A stretch of DNA of 62,973 nucleotides from an uncultured Lachnospiraceae bacterium. GTDB lineage: Bacteria > Bacillota > Clostridia > Lachnospirales > Lachnospiraceae. This document shows, piece after piece, positions 1 to 13,421 of the stretch (within the stretch, counting starts at the first letter, position 1; every line of letters begins with the position of its first letter). The notes under the pieces are model-generated. The model worked only from the letters and a program-made list of their open reading frames with translations. It ran no database searches and was not told the DNA's origin. The stretch is from NCBI GenBank assembly GCA_902794825.1, contig CADBIU010000004.1, forward strand, positions 1-62,973, given 5' to 3'. The translations under genes were made by a program, and so were the position numbers.

Positions 1-939
1 AACGTAAACCTGAGCGGTGAATTTCTTGTGGCAAGTAACTGTGCCGGGCTTTGCGATAACCTGACCACGCTCGATAGCGGTTCTGTCGATACCACGAAGA
101 AGAACGCCTACGTTGTCACCAGCCTCAGCATAGTCAAGAGTCTTACGGAACATCTCGATACCGGTAGCAACAGACTTCATAGTCTCTTCCTTGATACCAA
201 CGATCTCGACGGGCTCCATAACCTTCAGAGTACCACGCTCAACACGGCCTGTAGCAACAGTACCACGACCGGAGATTGTGAATACGTCCTCTACGGGCAT
301 AAGGAAAGGCTTGTCATTCTCACGCTGAGGATCCGGAATGTAGTCATCAACTGCATCCATCAGCTCCATGATGTTGTCAGCCCACTCGCTGTTGGGATCT
401 TCGAGAGCCTTAAGAGCGGAACCCTTGATAACCGGCAGATCATCGCCCGGGAACTCATACTCAGTCAGAAGGTCGCGAACTTCCATCTCAACCAGCTCGA
501 TGAGCTCTTCGTCATCAACCATATCGCACTTGTTCAGGAATACTACGATGTAAGGAACACCGACCTGACGAGCAAGCAGAACGTGCTCACGAGTCTGAGC
601 CATAACACCGTCGGTAGCAGCTACTACGAGGATAGCGCCGTCCATCTGAGCAGCACCGGTGATCATGTTCTTGACATAGTCAGCGTGGCCGGGGCAGTCA
701 ACGTGTGCATAGTGTCTCTTAGCAGTCTCATACTCGATGTGAGCTGTGGAGATGGTGATTCCTCTCTCTCTCTCTTCGGGAGCCTTGTCGATCTGATCGA
801 AAGCGACAGCGGTACCGCCCTGTCTTACTGCCAGAACGGAAGTGATAGCTGCTGTAAGAGTTGTCTTGCCGTGGTCAACGTGGCCGATTGTGCCGATGTT
901 GCAGTGCGGTTTTGTTCTGTCAAAATGAGCTTTTCCCAT
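1..939 (-). CDS. tuf: Elongation factor Tu (3' end missing)
   Basis: EF-Tu is the GTPase that delivers aminoacyl-tRNA to the ribosomal A site in the cytoplasm. The reverse strand from an ATG at 939 reads [19 protein letters not shown], followed by the P-loop GHVDHGKT at residues 19-26. The frame stays open for 313 codons to the window edge, where KFTAQVYV of domain 3 is readable. A family member has about 397 residues, so roughly 84 C-terminal residues lie outside. A TAAGGAGG ribosome binding site sits about 9 bases upstream. It follows fusA as in the usual str operon but has its own promoter. Identity is certain. Confidence 0.98.
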   Translation of the reverse strand, partial: MGKAHFDRTKPHCNIGTIGHVDHGKTTLTAAITSVLAVRQGGTAVAFDQIDKAPEERERGITISTAHIEYETAKRHYAHVDCPGHADYVKNMITGAAQMDGAILVVAATDGVMAQTREHVLLARQVGVPYIVVFLNKCDMVDDEELIELVEMEVRDLLTEYEFPGDDLPVIKGSALKALEDPNSEWADNIMELMDAVDDYIPDPQRENDKPFLMPVEDVFTISGRGTVATGRVERGTLKVMEPVEIVGIKEETMKSVATGIEMFRKTLDYAEAGDNVGVLLRGIDRTAIERGQVIAKPGTVTCHKKFTAQVYV

Positions 940-996
940 TTCTCAATTCCTCCTTAAATAATATGAGATACAACTTATTTGATTCGCTTTTCAGCT

Positions 997-1040
997 GCAA
1001 TGACTGTTCTCTATTTAAGGGTCGTAATAACAGTCACTGC
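997..1040 (-). promoter_or_regulatory. Stem-loop at the 5' end of the tuf leader
   Basis: On the minus strand the arm GCAGTGACTGTT pairs along 12 positions (one G-U) with AACAGTCATTGC, enclosing a loop of about 20 bases. No U-run follows, so it is not a standard terminator. It begins close to the start point predicted from the tuf promoter, so it would sit at the very 5' end of the mRNA. A stabilising or regulatory role is inference. Confidence 0.55.
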
Positions 1041-1044
1041 TACG

Positions 1045-1072
1045 ATTATATCAAATTGTATTAATAATGCAA
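1045..1072 (-). promoter_or_regulatory. Promoter of tuf
   Basis: On the minus strand a TTGCAT -35 box (1067-1072) and a perfect TATAAT -10 box (1045-1050) are separated by 16 bases. The -35 box directly abuts the fusA stop codon. This would let tuf be transcribed independently of the upstream str genes. Confidence 0.7.
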
Positions 1073-3184
1073 TTACTTTTCGTTGAGGATCTTCTCTGCC
1101 ACATTCTTCGGTACAGGCTCGTACTTGTCAAAGAACATGGAGTAATTGCCTCGTCCCTGTGTTCTGGAACGGAGATCTGTCGCGTATCCGAACATTTCGG
1201 ACAGCGGAACGAATCCTGTCACCATCTTGCCTCCGCCGATATCCTCCATACCGCTGATTCTTCCGCGGCGGGAATTGATATCGCCGATGACATCGCCCAT
1301 GTATTCCTCGGGCATTGTGACTTCGACTCTCATGATGGGCTCAAGCAGGACCGGTGAAGCTTTCTTCATCGCTTCCTTGAAGCACATGGATCCCGCAATG
1401 TGGAATGCCATTTCAGAGGAGTCGACCTCGTGGTAAGATCCGTCGTATACTGTGGCGTGAACGCCGACTACCGGGTATCCGCCCAGGTTACCGGCCTTCA
1501 TAGCCTCTTCAATACCGGCGCCGACTGCAGGGATATATTCCTTAGGAATATTGCCGCCGACAACTTCGGAATCAAATTTGTAAAGATCTTCGCCGTTGGC
1601 GTCCATAGGCTCGAAACGAACCTTGCAGTGGCCGTACTGGCCGCGGCCGCCCGACTGCTTCGCGTATTTGTATTCCTGGTCCACGTTCTTGGTGAATGTC
1701 TCTTTATAGGCAACCTGAGGTGCGCCGACATTCGCCTCGACCTTGAACTCACGAAGAAGTCTGTCTACGATGATCTCCAGATGGAGCTCACCCATACCGG
1801 CGATGATTGTCTGGCCTGTCTCCTTGTCAGTATGCTGCTTAAAGGTGGGATCCTCTTCAGCCAGCTTGGCAAGCGCTTCGGCCATCTTGCCCTGACCAGC
1901 CTTGGTCTTGGGCTCGATCGCGAGCTCGATAACGGGCTCCGGGAACTCCATGGACTCGAGGATAACGGGGTGAGCGTCATCGCAGAGTGTGTCGCCGGTA
2001 GCCGTGAACTTGAGGCCTACAGCTGCGGCGATATCGCCGGAGTATACCTTTTCAAGTTCTGTTCTCTTATTCGCGTGCATCTGAAGAATACGTCCGAGAC
2101 GTTCCTTCTTATCTTTGGTCGCATTCAGAATATAAGATCCGGAATTCGCTACGCCGGAATATACACGGAAGAATGCGAGTTTTCCTACGAAAGGATCGGT
2201 CATGATCTTGAATGCGAGAGCCGCGAAAGGCTCTTCGTCGGAAGAATGTCTCTCGACTTCATTTCCGTCAAGGTCAGTGCCCTTGATCGCAGGGATGTCA
2301 AGGGGTGAAGGCATGAACTCGACAACAGCGTCGATCATCTTCTGGATGCCCTTATTCTTGTAAGCGGATCCGCAAACTACAGGAACGGCCCTGCACTCGC
2401 AGGTTGCCTTGCGCAGCGCAGCCTTCATCTCATCTGCGGAAGGCTCTTCGCCTTCAAGATACATCATCATCAGGTCCTCGTCGAGGTCGCAGATCTTCTC
2501 GATCATCTCGGCGCGGTACAGTTCCGCGTCTTCCTTGAACTGATCCGGGATCTCTCCGATAGTGATGTTGTCACCCTTGTCATCATTATAAGTATAAGCT
2601 TCCATCTCAAACAGGTCGATGATACCTGTAAAGGTATCCTCAGCGCCCATAGGGATCTGGATCATGATGGCGTTCTTGCCGAGCCTTGTGCGGATCTGGT
2701 CTACAGAACCAAAATAGTCCGCACCGATCACATCCATCTTATTGATGAAAGCCATACGCGGCACATTGTAGGTATCAGCCTGGCGCCAAACATTCTCAGC
2801 CTGGGGTTCTACGCCGCCTCTCGCACTGAATACGCCTACAGCGCCATCCAGTACGCGAAGAGAACGCTCTACTTCAACAGTAAAGTCAACGTGTCCGGGA
2901 GTATCAATGATATTGATGCGGTGCTCGAGAGCTCCTTCCTTGGGCACATTATGATCATGCAGAGTCCAGTGACATGTTGTAGCCGCTGATGTGATCGTGA
3001 TACCGCGCTCCTGCTCCTGGGCCATCCAGTCCATGGTAGCAGTTCCGTCATGCGTATCGCCGATCTTATAATTTACACCGGTATAATAAAGAATACGCTC
3101 TGTGAGTGTAGTCTTGCCGGCATCAATGTGCGCCATAATACCGATATTCCTGGTTCTCTCCAGGGGATATTCTCTAGTTGACAC
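1073..3184 (-). CDS. fusA: Elongation factor G
   Basis: EF-G is the GTPase that drives ribosomal translocation and, with RRF, recycling. The 703-residue product is normal length. It has the P-loop AHIDAGKTT near residues 18-26, the RGITI switch region, NKMD and the C-terminal EF-G domains ending near [11 protein letters not shown]. The start is GTG at 3184, about ten bases after GGAGGAAG. It lies between rpsG and tuf on the same strand, the conserved str order. Confidence 0.98.
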   Translation of the reverse strand: MSTREYPLERTRNIGIMAHIDAGKTTLTERILYYTGVNYKIGDTHDGTATMDWMAQEQERGITITSAATTCHWTLHDHNVPKEGALEHRINIIDTPGHVDFTVEVERSLRVLDGAVGVFSARGGVEPQAENVWRQADTYNVPRMAFINKMDVIGADYFGSVDQIRTRLGKNAIMIQIPMGAEDTFTGIIDLFEMEAYTYNDDKGDNITIGEIPDQFKEDAELYRAEMIEKICDLDEDLMMMYLEGEEPSADEMKAALRKATCECRAVPVVCGSAYKNKGIQKMIDAVVEFMPSPLDIPAIKGTDLDGNEVERHSSDEEPFAALAFKIMTDPFVGKLAFFRVYSGVANSGSYILNATKDKKERLGRILQMHANKRTELEKVYSGDIAAAVGLKFTATGDTLCDDAHPVILESMEFPEPVIELAIEPKTKAGQGKMAEALAKLAEEDPTFKQHTDKETGQTIIAGMGELHLEIIVDRLLREFKVEANVGAPQVAYKETFTKNVDQEYKYAKQSGGRGQYGHCKVRFEPMDANGEDLYKFDSEVVGGNIPKEYIPAVGAGIEEAMKAGNLGGYPVVGVHATVYDGSYHEVDSSEMAFHIAGSMCFKEAMKKASPVLLEPIMRVEVTMPEEYMGDVIGDINSRRGRISGMEDIGGGKMVTGFVPLSEMFGYATDLRSRTQGRGNYSMFFDKYEPVPKNVAEKILNEK

Positions 3185-3251
3185 AGATTTTTCTTCCTCC
3201 TAATGTGTAAAACAACTTCAAGCAGCAAATCTGAAGCCGACAAAATCGAGA

Positions 3252-3722
3252 TCAGAATCTGTAGTGGGAGAAAGCTCTGTTGGCATCTGCCATCTTGTGC
3301 ATATCTTCTTTTCTCTTAACAGAAGCGCCTGTGTTATTGAACGCATCGAGAATCTCGCCTGCCAGCTTGTCTTCCATGGTCTTCTCGCCTCTCTTGCGGG
3401 AGAACATTACCATCCAGCGAAGAGCAAGGGCCTGACGTCTATCAGGTCTGACTTCGATCGGGACCTGGTAGGTTGCGCCACCGATTCGTCTTGCTTTAAC
3501 TTCAAGGACAGGCATGATGTTGTTCATGGCTGTCTCAAATACTTCGAGAGCAGGCTTTCCTGCTTTCGCTTCTACCTTGCCAAAAGCGCCGTATACAATC
3601 TTCTGTGCTACGCCTTTCTTGCCGTCGAGCATGACAGCGTTGATCAGCTTGGTAACAACCTTGTTATTGTATAAGGGATCGGCAAGTATTTCTCTTTTTT
3701 GTACATGTCCTTTACGCGGCAC
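3252..3722 (-). CDS. rpsG: 30S ribosomal protein S7
   Basis: S7 is a primary binder of the 3' major domain of 16S rRNA and contacts the E-site tRNA. The 156-residue protein begins [19 protein letters not shown] and ends [10 protein letters not shown], as expected. The open frame reaches upstream to 3764, but the GTG at 3722 is preceded at seven bases by AAGGAGGG and gives the standard length, so it is chosen. The 95-base gap to rpsL holds no evident gene. Confidence 0.97.
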   Translation of the reverse strand: MPRKGHVQKREILADPLYNNKVVTKLINAVMLDGKKGVAQKIVYGAFGKVEAKAGKPALEVFETAMNNIMPVLEVKARRIGGATYQVPIEVRPDRRQALALRWMVMFSRKRGEKTMEDKLAGEILDAFNNTGASVKRKEDMHKMADANRAFSHYRF

Positions 3723-3817
3723 GTTACTTCCCTCCTTATCAATGGATAATTCATCGGTACTCACTAATAGATATGTGTTCGTGCTGTGATCTATCGTATC
3801 AGTTTTTAGTAAATATC

Positions 3818-4237
3818 TTACTTACCAGCCTTAGGTCTCTTCGCGCCATACTTGGAGCGAGCCTGACGTCTGTTAGCAACACCTGCTGTATCCAGAGTAC
3901 CGCGGATGATGTGATATCTGGTACCGGGCAGGTCTTTAACTCTTCCGCCTCTGATCAGGACAACGCTGTGTTCCTGCAGATTGTGACCCTCGCCGGGAAT
4001 GTAGGATGTTACCTCGATTCCATTGGAGAGACGCACCCTTGCGATCTTACGCAGTGCGGAGTTAGGCTTCTTGGGGGTAGCAGTCTTAACCGCAGTGCAA
4101 ACGCCGCGCTTCTGAGGAGAGCTGGCATCAATAGCCTTCTTCTTCAGGGAGTTCATTCCCTTCTGCAGAGCGGGAGCAGTAGATTTCTTAACGGAAGTCT
4201 GACGACCCTTTCTTACTAACTGGTTAAATGTTGGCAT
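3818..4237 (-). CDS. rpsL: 30S ribosomal protein S12
   Basis: S12 lies at the decoding centre and affects accuracy and streptomycin response. The 139-residue protein starts [12 protein letters not shown] and contains the conserved [20 protein letters not shown] and [17 protein letters not shown] segments. Lys is present at the usual streptomycin-relevant positions (PKKPNS and GRVKDLPG), so no classical resistance change is seen. The Shine-Dalgarno AAGGAGGTGA is perfect. It is first in the rpsL-rpsG-fusA unit and has its own promoter. Confidence 0.98.
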   Translation of the reverse strand: MPTFNQLVRKGRQTSVKKSTAPALQKGMNSLKKKAIDASSPQKRGVCTAVKTATPKKPNSALRKIARVRLSNGIEVTSYIPGEGHNLQEHSVVLIRGGRVKDLPGTRYHIIRGTLDTAGVANRRQARSKYGAKRPKAGK

Positions 4238-4267
4238 TCTATTTCACCTCCTTCTTATAAAAATAAA

Positions 4268-4297
4268 CATGGTGCAGCCCATAAGAGCCACACCATG
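4268..4297 (-). promoter_or_regulatory. Leader stem-loop of rpsL with a following T-run
   Basis: Minus-strand arms CATGGTG and CACCATG, extended by weaker pairs, form a hairpin followed by TTTATTTTT. It starts at or within a few bases of the transcription start predicted from the adjacent promoter. It could be a 5'-stabilising hairpin of the rpsL mRNA, or a partial terminator for transcripts arriving from rpoC. The sequence does not decide between these. Confidence 0.55.
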
Positions 4298-4299
4298 AT

Positions 4300-4328
4300 A
4301 TTATATGAGTCCGTTTTGCAGTTGTCAA
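4300..4328 (-). promoter_or_regulatory. Consensus promoter of the rpsL-rpsG-fusA unit
   Basis: On the minus strand a perfect TTGACA (4323-4328) and a perfect TATAAT (4300-4305) are separated by 17 bases. It lies just after the rpoC stop codon, so the str genes can be transcribed strongly without readthrough from rpoBC. Confidence 0.85.
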
Positions 4329-4336
4329 TTACTTTT

Positions 4337-8014
<3,678 letters not shown>

Positions 8015-11000
8015 TTAGAAATCCTCCTCGGAGTCTTCACTTGAAAAATCACCGTTATCCAGATCCAGGCCTTCTAAATCGATCCCCTCCAGGATATCTC
8101 CGTCGGAGGATTCGCGAGGTTCAGGCTCTACGTCCTCAAGTTCTCCCGCAGCATTGAACTCCTTGCTGCTGAAGCCGCCGCGCTCAAGCTGTGCCTGATC
8201 GGGGCTTCCGTAATCCTTGAAGTTGTTCTTCATCTCGAAGCGGTAGACAGAGGAATCACCGTAGTCGATGTCCTCCTTGATCTCGACGACTTCGCCGTTC
8301 TCATCCAGAACCTGTACGTCGAGGCCGAGGGCCTGCAGCTCCTTGAGCAGAACCTTGAAGGATTCCGGAATACCGGACTCAGGGATATTCTCACCCTTGA
8401 TGATCGCTTCGTAAGTCTTCACACGTCCGACTACATCATCCGACTTGATTGTCAGGATTTCCTGCAGAGTGTAAGCTGCGCCGTACGCCTCAAGCGCCCA
8501 GACTTCCATTTCACCGAAACGCTGGCCGCCGAACTGAGCTTTACCGCCCAGAGGCTGCTGGGTGACGAGGGAATAAGGACCCGTGGAACGGGCGTGGATC
8601 TTATCGTCTACCAGGTGATGGAGCTTCAGGTAATGCATGTGGCCGATGGTGACAGGGTTGTCAAACATCTCGCCGGTGCGTCCGTCTCTGAGCCAGACCT
8701 TGCCGTCTCTGGAGATCGGAACGCCCTTCCACAGTTCTCTGTGAGCACGGTTGTCATAGAGGAACTTCATGGTCTCAGGACTTACCGAATCTTTATATTT
8801 TGCCTCGAACTCGTCCCACTCAGTGTTGACGTAGTCGTTCGCGAGATCAAGGGCATCCATGATGTCGTCCTGAGTCGCGCCGTCGAAGTTCGGGGTCGCT
8901 ACATTAAATCCAAGCGCTTCCGCAGCAAGGGACAGGTGGATTTCCAGGATCTGTCCGATGTTCATACGGGAAGGCACACCCAAGGGGTTCAGTACGATAT
9001 CCAGCGGACGTCCGTTGGGAAGATAAGGCATATCTTCAATAGGAAGTACTCTGGAAACGACACCCTTGTTTCCGTGACGGCCTGCCATCTTATCGCCGAC
9101 GGAGATCTTTCTCTTCTGCGCGATATAGATGCGGACTGCCTTGTTGACGCCGGGGCTGAGCTCGTCGCCGTTCTCCCTCTCGAATACCTTGGTATCGACA
9201 ATGATACCGTACTCGCCGTGAGGGACCTTGAGGGAAGTATCGCGGACCTCTCTGGCTTTCTCGCCGAAGATCGCGCGAAGCAGTTTCTCCTCTGCTGTCA
9301 GTTCAGTCTCTCCCTTAGGAGTTACCTTGCCGACAAGGATATCACCTGCGCGGACTTCCGCGCCGATGCGGATGATTCCCATCTCATCCAGGTCTTTAAG
9401 AGCTTCCTCGCCTACGCCGGGAACGTCTCTTGTTATCTCTTCAGCACCGAGCTTGGTATCTCTGGCTTCACAGTCATACTCCTCGATGTGAACAGAGGTG
9501 TATACATCATCTCTTACGAGACGCTCGCTCAGAAGAACAGCATCCTCGTAGTTGTAACCTTCCCAGGTCATGAAGCCGATCAGCGGGTTCTTGCCCAGCG
9601 CAAGCTCGCCATTGCAGGTGGAAGGACCGTCTGCGATGATCTGGCCTTCTCTTACTCTCTCGCCGGTAAAGACGATAGGCTTCTGGTTGTAGCAGTTGCT
9701 CTGGTTGGAGCGCTCAAACTTGGAGAGGTGGATCTCTTCCTTCGTGCCGTCGTCGTATGCCATTTTAATGGTCGTCGCATCGACAAATTCCACTACGCCG
9801 GACTTAGGGCAGATCACGCATACGCCTGAGTCGCGAGCGGCCTTAGCTTCCATGCCGGTACCGACTGCGGGAGCTTCCGTTGTCAGAAGCGGAACTGCCT
9901 GTCTCTGCATGTTGGATCCCATCAGGGCGCGGTTCGCGTCGTCGTTCTGAAGGAAAGGAACCAGAGACGTAGCTACGGAGAACACCATTCTGGGGGAGAC
10001 GTCCATGTACTCGAAGACTGTCTTTCTATAAGAAGAAGTCTCTGTTCTGTAACGTCCGGACACATTGTTCTCGACAAAATATCCGTTCTCGTCCAGAGGC
10101 GTGCTCGCCTGAGCTACATGGTAATTATCCTCTTCGTCCGCCGTCATATAGACTACTTCGTCGGTAACTCTCGGATTGGCGGGGTCAGTGCGGTCAACCT
10201 TTCTGTAAGGTGCCTCAATGAAGCCATACTCGTTGATACGCGCATAGCTTGCCAGAGAGTTGATCAGTCCGATGTTGGGGCCTTCAGGGGTCTCGATCGG
10301 GCACATTCTTCCGTAGTGTGTATAGTGAACGTCTCGGACTTCGAATCCTGCGCGGTCTCTTGACAGACCTCCGGGACCCAGAGCGGACAGACGTCTCTTG
10401 TGTGTGAGCTCGCCCAAAGGGTTGTTCTGGTCCATGAACTGGGACAGCTGGGAAGATCCGAAGAATTCCTTGACCGCTGCCTGTACAGGCTTGATATTGA
10501 TCAGGCCCTGAGGAGAGATCTCCTCGGAGTTGTCATGGGTAGTCATTCTCTCGCGGACGACTCTCTCCATTCTTGAGAGGCCGATGCGGTACTGGTTCTG
10601 AAGAAGCTCACCTACGCTGCGGATCCTTCTGTTGCCCAGATGGTCGATATCGTCGCTGTTGCCGATGCCGTATTCCAGATGCATATTGTAGTTAATGGAA
10701 GCAAGGATATCTTCCTTTGTAATATGCTTCGGAATCAGTTCATGAACACTCTTTCTGAGCGCTTCCGCAAGTGCCTCAGGATCATCGTTGTCCTGATACT
10801 GCAGAAGGATCTCTCTGAGCGCGGGATAATAAACGAGTTCTGTAATGCCCAGTTCCTCGGGATCGCAGTCCACATAGTGTGTAATGTCGACCATAAGATT
10901 GCTGAGAACCTTGACATTTCTCTCCTCGGTGCGTACCCAGACATAAGGAACCGCGGAATTCTGGATCTCATCAGCCATCTCTCTGGAGATTTCTTCTCCT

Positions 11001-11932
11001 GCTGTTCCGAGAATGTCGCCGTTCGCCTCGTCAACAACGTCCTCTGCGAGGACCATGCCCTTGATACGGTTTCTGAAAGCAAGCTTCTTATTGAACTTGT
11101 ATCTGCCGACCTTCGCCAGATCATATCTGCGGGGATCGAAGAACATCGCGTTGATCAGGCTGTCCGCGCTCTCCACGGAAAGCGGCTCGCCGGGGCGGAT
11201 CTTCTTGTACAGTTCAAGAAGGCCGCTCTCATAGTTATTGGAGATGTCCTTGATAAAGCTTGCGCGGATCTTGGGCTCATCGCCGAACATATCGAGGATC
11301 TCTTCATCTGTGCCGATTCCGAGCGCTCTGATGAGGACCGTCACAGGGACTTTCCTTGTGCGATCCACTCTTACATAAAATACATCGTTGGCGTCTGTCT
11401 CATACTCCAGCCATGCGCCCCTGTTGGGGATGACTGTGCAGGAGAATAGCTTCTTTCCGAATTTATCCTTATCAATACCGTAATAGATACCGGGGGAACG
11501 GACAAGCTGGCTGACGATGACACGCTCAGCGCCATTGATCACAAAGGTGCCCGTATCCGTCATCAGGGGCAGATCGCCCATGAAGATCTCCTGGTCCTTG
11601 AATTCCTTATCGTTCTCCTTGTCGAAAAGGCGCACAGTAACCATAAGAGGTGCCGCATACGTGGCGTCTCTTTCCTTGCACTTCTCAATAGAATACTTAA
11701 CCTTGTCTTCACAGAGCTTGTAGCTCACGAAAGAAAGGCTCAGCCTTCCACTGAAATCCTCGATCGGAGAGATGTCATCAAAGACCTCCTGCAGACCCTT
11801 CTCAAGAAACCACTTGTAAGAATCCGTCTGCACTTCGATCAGGTTGGGCATGGGCAGCACTTCTTTCTGACGCTGATAGCTCATGCGCATGCTCTTGCCT
11901 TCCCCTATAGGATGTATCCTGTATTTTTCCAT
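8015..11932 (-). CDS. rpoB: RNA polymerase beta subunit
   Basis: Beta subunit of RNA polymerase, 1305 residues from the chosen start. The frame is open to 12028, but family members begin like [20 protein letters not shown]. The ATG at 11932, preceded by GGGGTG, fits, and the upstream 32 codons look like leader. The rifampicin region shows [20 protein letters not shown] followed by [20 protein letters not shown], matching the sensitive consensus. The last 60 residues are Glu/Asp-rich. It is transcribed with rpoC from the promoter at 12060-12088. Confidence 0.98.
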   Translation of the reverse strand: MEKYRIHPIGEGKSMRMSYQRQKEVLPMPNLIEVQTDSYKWFLEKGLQEVFDDISPIEDFSGRLSLSFVSYKLCEDKVKYSIEKCKERDATYAAPLMVTVRLFDKENDKEFKDQEIFMGDLPLMTDTGTFVINGAERVIVSQLVRSPGIYYGIDKDKFGKKLFSCTVIPNRGAWLEYETDANDVFYVRVDRTRKVPVTVLIRALGIGTDEEILDMFGDEPKIRASFIKDISNNYESGLLELYKKIRPGEPLSVESADSLINAMFFDPRRYDLAKVGRYKFNKKLAFRNRIKGMVLAEDVVDEANGDILGTAGEEISREMADEIQNSAVPYVWVRTEERNVKVLSNLMVDITHYVDCDPEELGITELVYYPALREILLQYQDNDDPEALAEALRKSVHELIPKHITKEDILASINYNMHLEYGIGNSDDIDHLGNRRIRSVGELLQNQYRIGLSRMERVVRERMTTHDNSEEISPQGLINIKPVQAAVKEFFGSSQLSQFMDQNNPLGELTHKRRLSALGPGGLSRDRAGFEVRDVHYTHYGRMCPIETPEGPNIGLINSLASYARINEYGFIEAPYRKVDRTDPANPRVTDEVVYMTADEEDNYHVAQASTPLDENGYFVENNVSGRYRTETSSYRKTVFEYMDVSPRMVFSVATSLVPFLQNDDANRALMGSNMQRQAVPLLTTEAPAVGTGMEAKAARDSGVCVICPKSGVVEFVDATTIKMAYDDGTKEEIHLSKFERSNQSNCYNQKPIVFTGERVREGQIIADGPSTCNGELALGKNPLIGFMTWEGYNYEDAVLLSERLVRDDVYTSVHIEEYDCEARDTKLGAEEITRDVPGVGEEALKDLDEMGIIRIGAEVRAGDILVGKVTPKGETELTAEEKLLRAIFGEKAREVRDTSLKVPHGEYGIIVDTKVFERENGDELSPGVNKAVRIYIAQKRKISVGDKMAGRHGNKGVVSRVLPIEDMPYLPNGRPLDIVLNPLGVPSRMNIGQILEIHLSLAAEALGFNVATPNFDGATQDDIMDALDLANDYVNTEWDEFEAKYKDSVSPETMKFLYDNRAHRELWKGVPISRDGKVWLRDGRTGEMFDNPVTIGHMHYLKLHHLVDDKIHARSTGPYSLVTQQPLGGKAQFGGQRFGEMEVWALEAYGAAYTLQEILTIKSDDVVGRVKTYEAIIKGENIPESGIPESFKVLLKELQALGLDVQVLDENGEVVEIKEDIDYGDSSVYRFEMKNNFKDYGSPDQAQLERGGFSSKEFNAAGELEDVEPEPRESSDGDILEGIDLEGLDLDNGDFSSEDSEEDF

Positions 11933-11979
11933 CTGGTTCACCCCGTATTGTATTGAATCTATATAAAAAATGTGTCTAT

Positions 11980-12041
11980 GCATGCCGCTCGCTTTTTTGA
12001 CGCCCAAATCTATTTCCGGGCAGCACAAAAACTAGGCATGC
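11980..12041 (-). promoter_or_regulatory. Structured leader upstream of rpoB
   Basis: In the roughly 120-base 5' leader of rpoB, GCATGCC near the start pairs with GGCATGC about 50 bases later. A nested GCCC/GGGC pair lies inside. No U-run follows the closing arm. The fold may act in mRNA stability or autoregulation of rpoBC, but no known leader family is recognised. Confidence 0.4.
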
Positions 12042-12059
12042 GAAAAAGATGCGAATAAT

Positions 12060-12088
12060 ATTCTATCATCGCATTGTCCAGCAGTCAA
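12060..12088 (-). promoter_or_regulatory. Promoter of rpoBC
   Basis: On the minus strand TTGACT (12083-12088) and TAGAAT (12060-12065) are 17 bases apart, each one mismatch from consensus. It lies in the 291-base gap between rplL and rpoB and would give rpoBC its own start, with a leader of about 120 bases. Confidence 0.75.
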
Positions 12089-12166
12089 TAATTATTTTTT
12101 AAAGTTTTGTAAACGAAGTATTAATTTCTGTGCTCCCAATTGTAACTGTCTGATTACCGACATGAA

Positions 12167-12194
12167 ATCCGGCCGCCCTTACGGACAGCCGGAT
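12167..12194 (-). terminator. Hairpin after rplL (attenuator or processing site)
   Basis: A 12-bp stem begins ATCCGGC and ends GCCGGAT with a GTAA tetraloop, 30 bases after the rplL stop. Only three T residues follow, so full intrinsic termination is doubtful. Its position matches the rplL-rpoB attenuator or processing site known in other bacteria, which keeps L7/L12 expression above that of polymerase. Confidence 0.5.
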
Positions 12195-12223
12195 CATAAA
12201 GTTCATACTGTGTAGAGAGTTGA

Positions 12224-12595
12224 TTACTTGATTGTAACGGTAGCTCCAACTTCCTCAAGCTTAGCCTTGATAGCCTCAGCCTCATCCTTGGCAACTGCCT
12301 CTTTGATTACCTTAGGAGCGCCCTCAACGGCTTCCTTAGCTTCCTTCAGGCCAAGGCCGGTGATCTCACGGACAACCTTGATAACCTTGATCTTCTGAGC
12401 GCCGAAGCTTGTCAGCTCGACATCAAACTCAGTCTTCTCTTCAACTGCCTCAGCGGGGCCGGCTGCTACTACTGCAACGCCTGCAGCTGCGGATACGCCG
12501 AATTCCTCTTCACAAGCCTTAACCAGCTCGTTAAGTTCCATAACAGTAAGCTCTTTGATCGCATCGATGATCTCAGCATTTGTTAACTTTGCCAT
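12224..12595 (-). CDS. rplL: 50S ribosomal protein L7/L12
   Basis: L7/L12 forms the mobile stalk that recruits translation GTPases. The 123-residue protein has an N-terminal dimerisation segment, an Ala/Gly-rich hinge near residues 38-50, and the conserved C-terminal domain ([20 protein letters not shown]). Length is normal. The ATG at 12595 follows CACGGAGGT. It is cotranscribed with rplJ from the L10-leader promoter. Confidence 0.98.
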   Translation of the reverse strand: MAKLTNAEIIDAIKELTVMELNELVKACEEEFGVSAAAGVAVVAAGPAEAVEEKTEFDVELTSFGAQKIKVIKVVREITGLGLKEAKEAVEGAPKVIKEAVAKDEAEAIKAKLEEVGATVTIK

Positions 12596-12661
12596 TGTAT
12601 TTACCTCCGTGTAAATTAGTTTGAAATAAAACTTCTAAAATAAGAATACTTCGCAGAAGTA

Positions 12662-13180
12662 TTATGCCTCTGCGGGGGCCTCTGCAGGAGCTGCCTCTCC
12701 ATCCTTCTCCGCGATCTGCTTGATAACGCGTGCGAAACTGGAGATCGGAGCCTGCCAGCTGCCGAACAGTCTGCCCAGAAGAACTTCTCTGGACGGGATC
12801 TTCGCGACCTCACCGAGTGCTGCGGGATCCACCACCTTGCCTTCTACAACGCCGCCCTTGATCTCAAGCTTGTCAGCCTTCTTGGCGAACTCGCAGAGAA
12901 TACGTGCGGGAGCTGTAGCATCGTCCTTAGAAACTGCCAGTGCGCTGGGACCGTTCAGAAGATCGGAAAGACCTTCGCAATCTGTGCCCTTGAACGCGAA
13001 GTTCATCATGGTGTTCTTATAAACCTTATAAGTGACACCAGCCTCGCGGAGCTGTTTGCGGAGCTCTGTATCCTGCTGAACTGTCATACCTCTGTGGTCA
13101 ACCAGTACCACAGACTGTGCGCCGTCGATCGCTGCGGAAATCTCCTTGACGACCGGCTGTTTCAATTCAACCTTTGCCAT
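12662..13180 (-). CDS. rplJ: 50S ribosomal protein L10
   Basis: L10 anchors L7/L12 dimers to 23S rRNA and, in complex with L12, represses its own operon through the mRNA leader. The 172-residue protein starts MAKVELKQPVVKEISAAIDG and contains the SVVLVDHRGMTVQQDTELRK region. The last residues form a short Ala/Pro/Glu tail. A GGAGGT site precedes the ATG. The leader upstream carries the family-typical regulatory motif. Confidence 0.97.
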   Translation of the reverse strand: MAKVELKQPVVKEISAAIDGAQSVVLVDHRGMTVQQDTELRKQLREAGVTYKVYKNTMMNFAFKGTDCEGLSDLLNGPSALAVSKDDATAPARILCEFAKKADKLEIKGGVVEGKVVDPAALGEVAKIPSREVLLGRLFGSWQAPISSFARVIKQIAEKDGEAAPAEAPAEA

Positions 13181-13199
13181 TTTGTTACCTCCTTATAGA

Positions 13200-13362
13200 T
13201 TTTGGAGCCGAAACGAAGAAAAACCCGTCTTCCTCGAAGACGGGTGAAAATTCATATCCACATTCTACGCACACTTGCGCGCTTCCTGCGTTTCCACATC
13301 CTCGGCAGGCAGATCGCTCTTTACGCCTTGCGGCACCTGCTGTCTTCGGCTTGGCTTATAAC
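13200..13362 (-). promoter_or_regulatory. L10 leader (ribosomal protein autoregulatory RNA)
   Basis: The rplJ leader contains the segments GAAGACAGCAGGTG and CTGCCTGCCGAGG, which match the core of the known Firmicutes L10 leader bound by the L10-L12 complex. A terminator hairpin follows just before the coding region. Together they suggest autogenous control by transcription attenuation, as established for the homologous leader of Bacillus subtilis. Confidence 0.8.
13223..13245 (-). terminator. Intrinsic terminator in the rplJ leader (attenuator)
   Basis: A ten-bp stem, ACCCGTCTTC against GAAGACGGGT with loop GAG, is followed on the minus strand by TTTTTC. It ends about 40 bases before the rplJ start codon. 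Placed between the L10 leader motif and rplJ, it is best read as the regulated terminator of the leader. Confidence 0.8.
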
Positions 13363-13369
13363 CTTTCGA

Positions 13370-13398
13370 ATCTTATCATTAACCTTTTCATTTGTCAA
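13370..13398 (-). promoter_or_regulatory. Promoter of rplJL
   Basis: On the minus strand a perfect TTGACA (13393-13398) and TAAGAT (13370-13375) are separated by exactly 17 bases. It lies just after the capA stop codon and starts transcription at the beginning of the L10 leader. Confidence 0.85.
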
Positions 13399-13421
13399 GA
13401 GCCGTATTTATATTTTGACAG

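Noticed and set aside
12116-12211. Short minus-strand frame of about 35 codons between rplL and rpoB
   Set aside because: It has no ribosome binding site and contains the attenuator-like hairpin; better read as untranslated leader.
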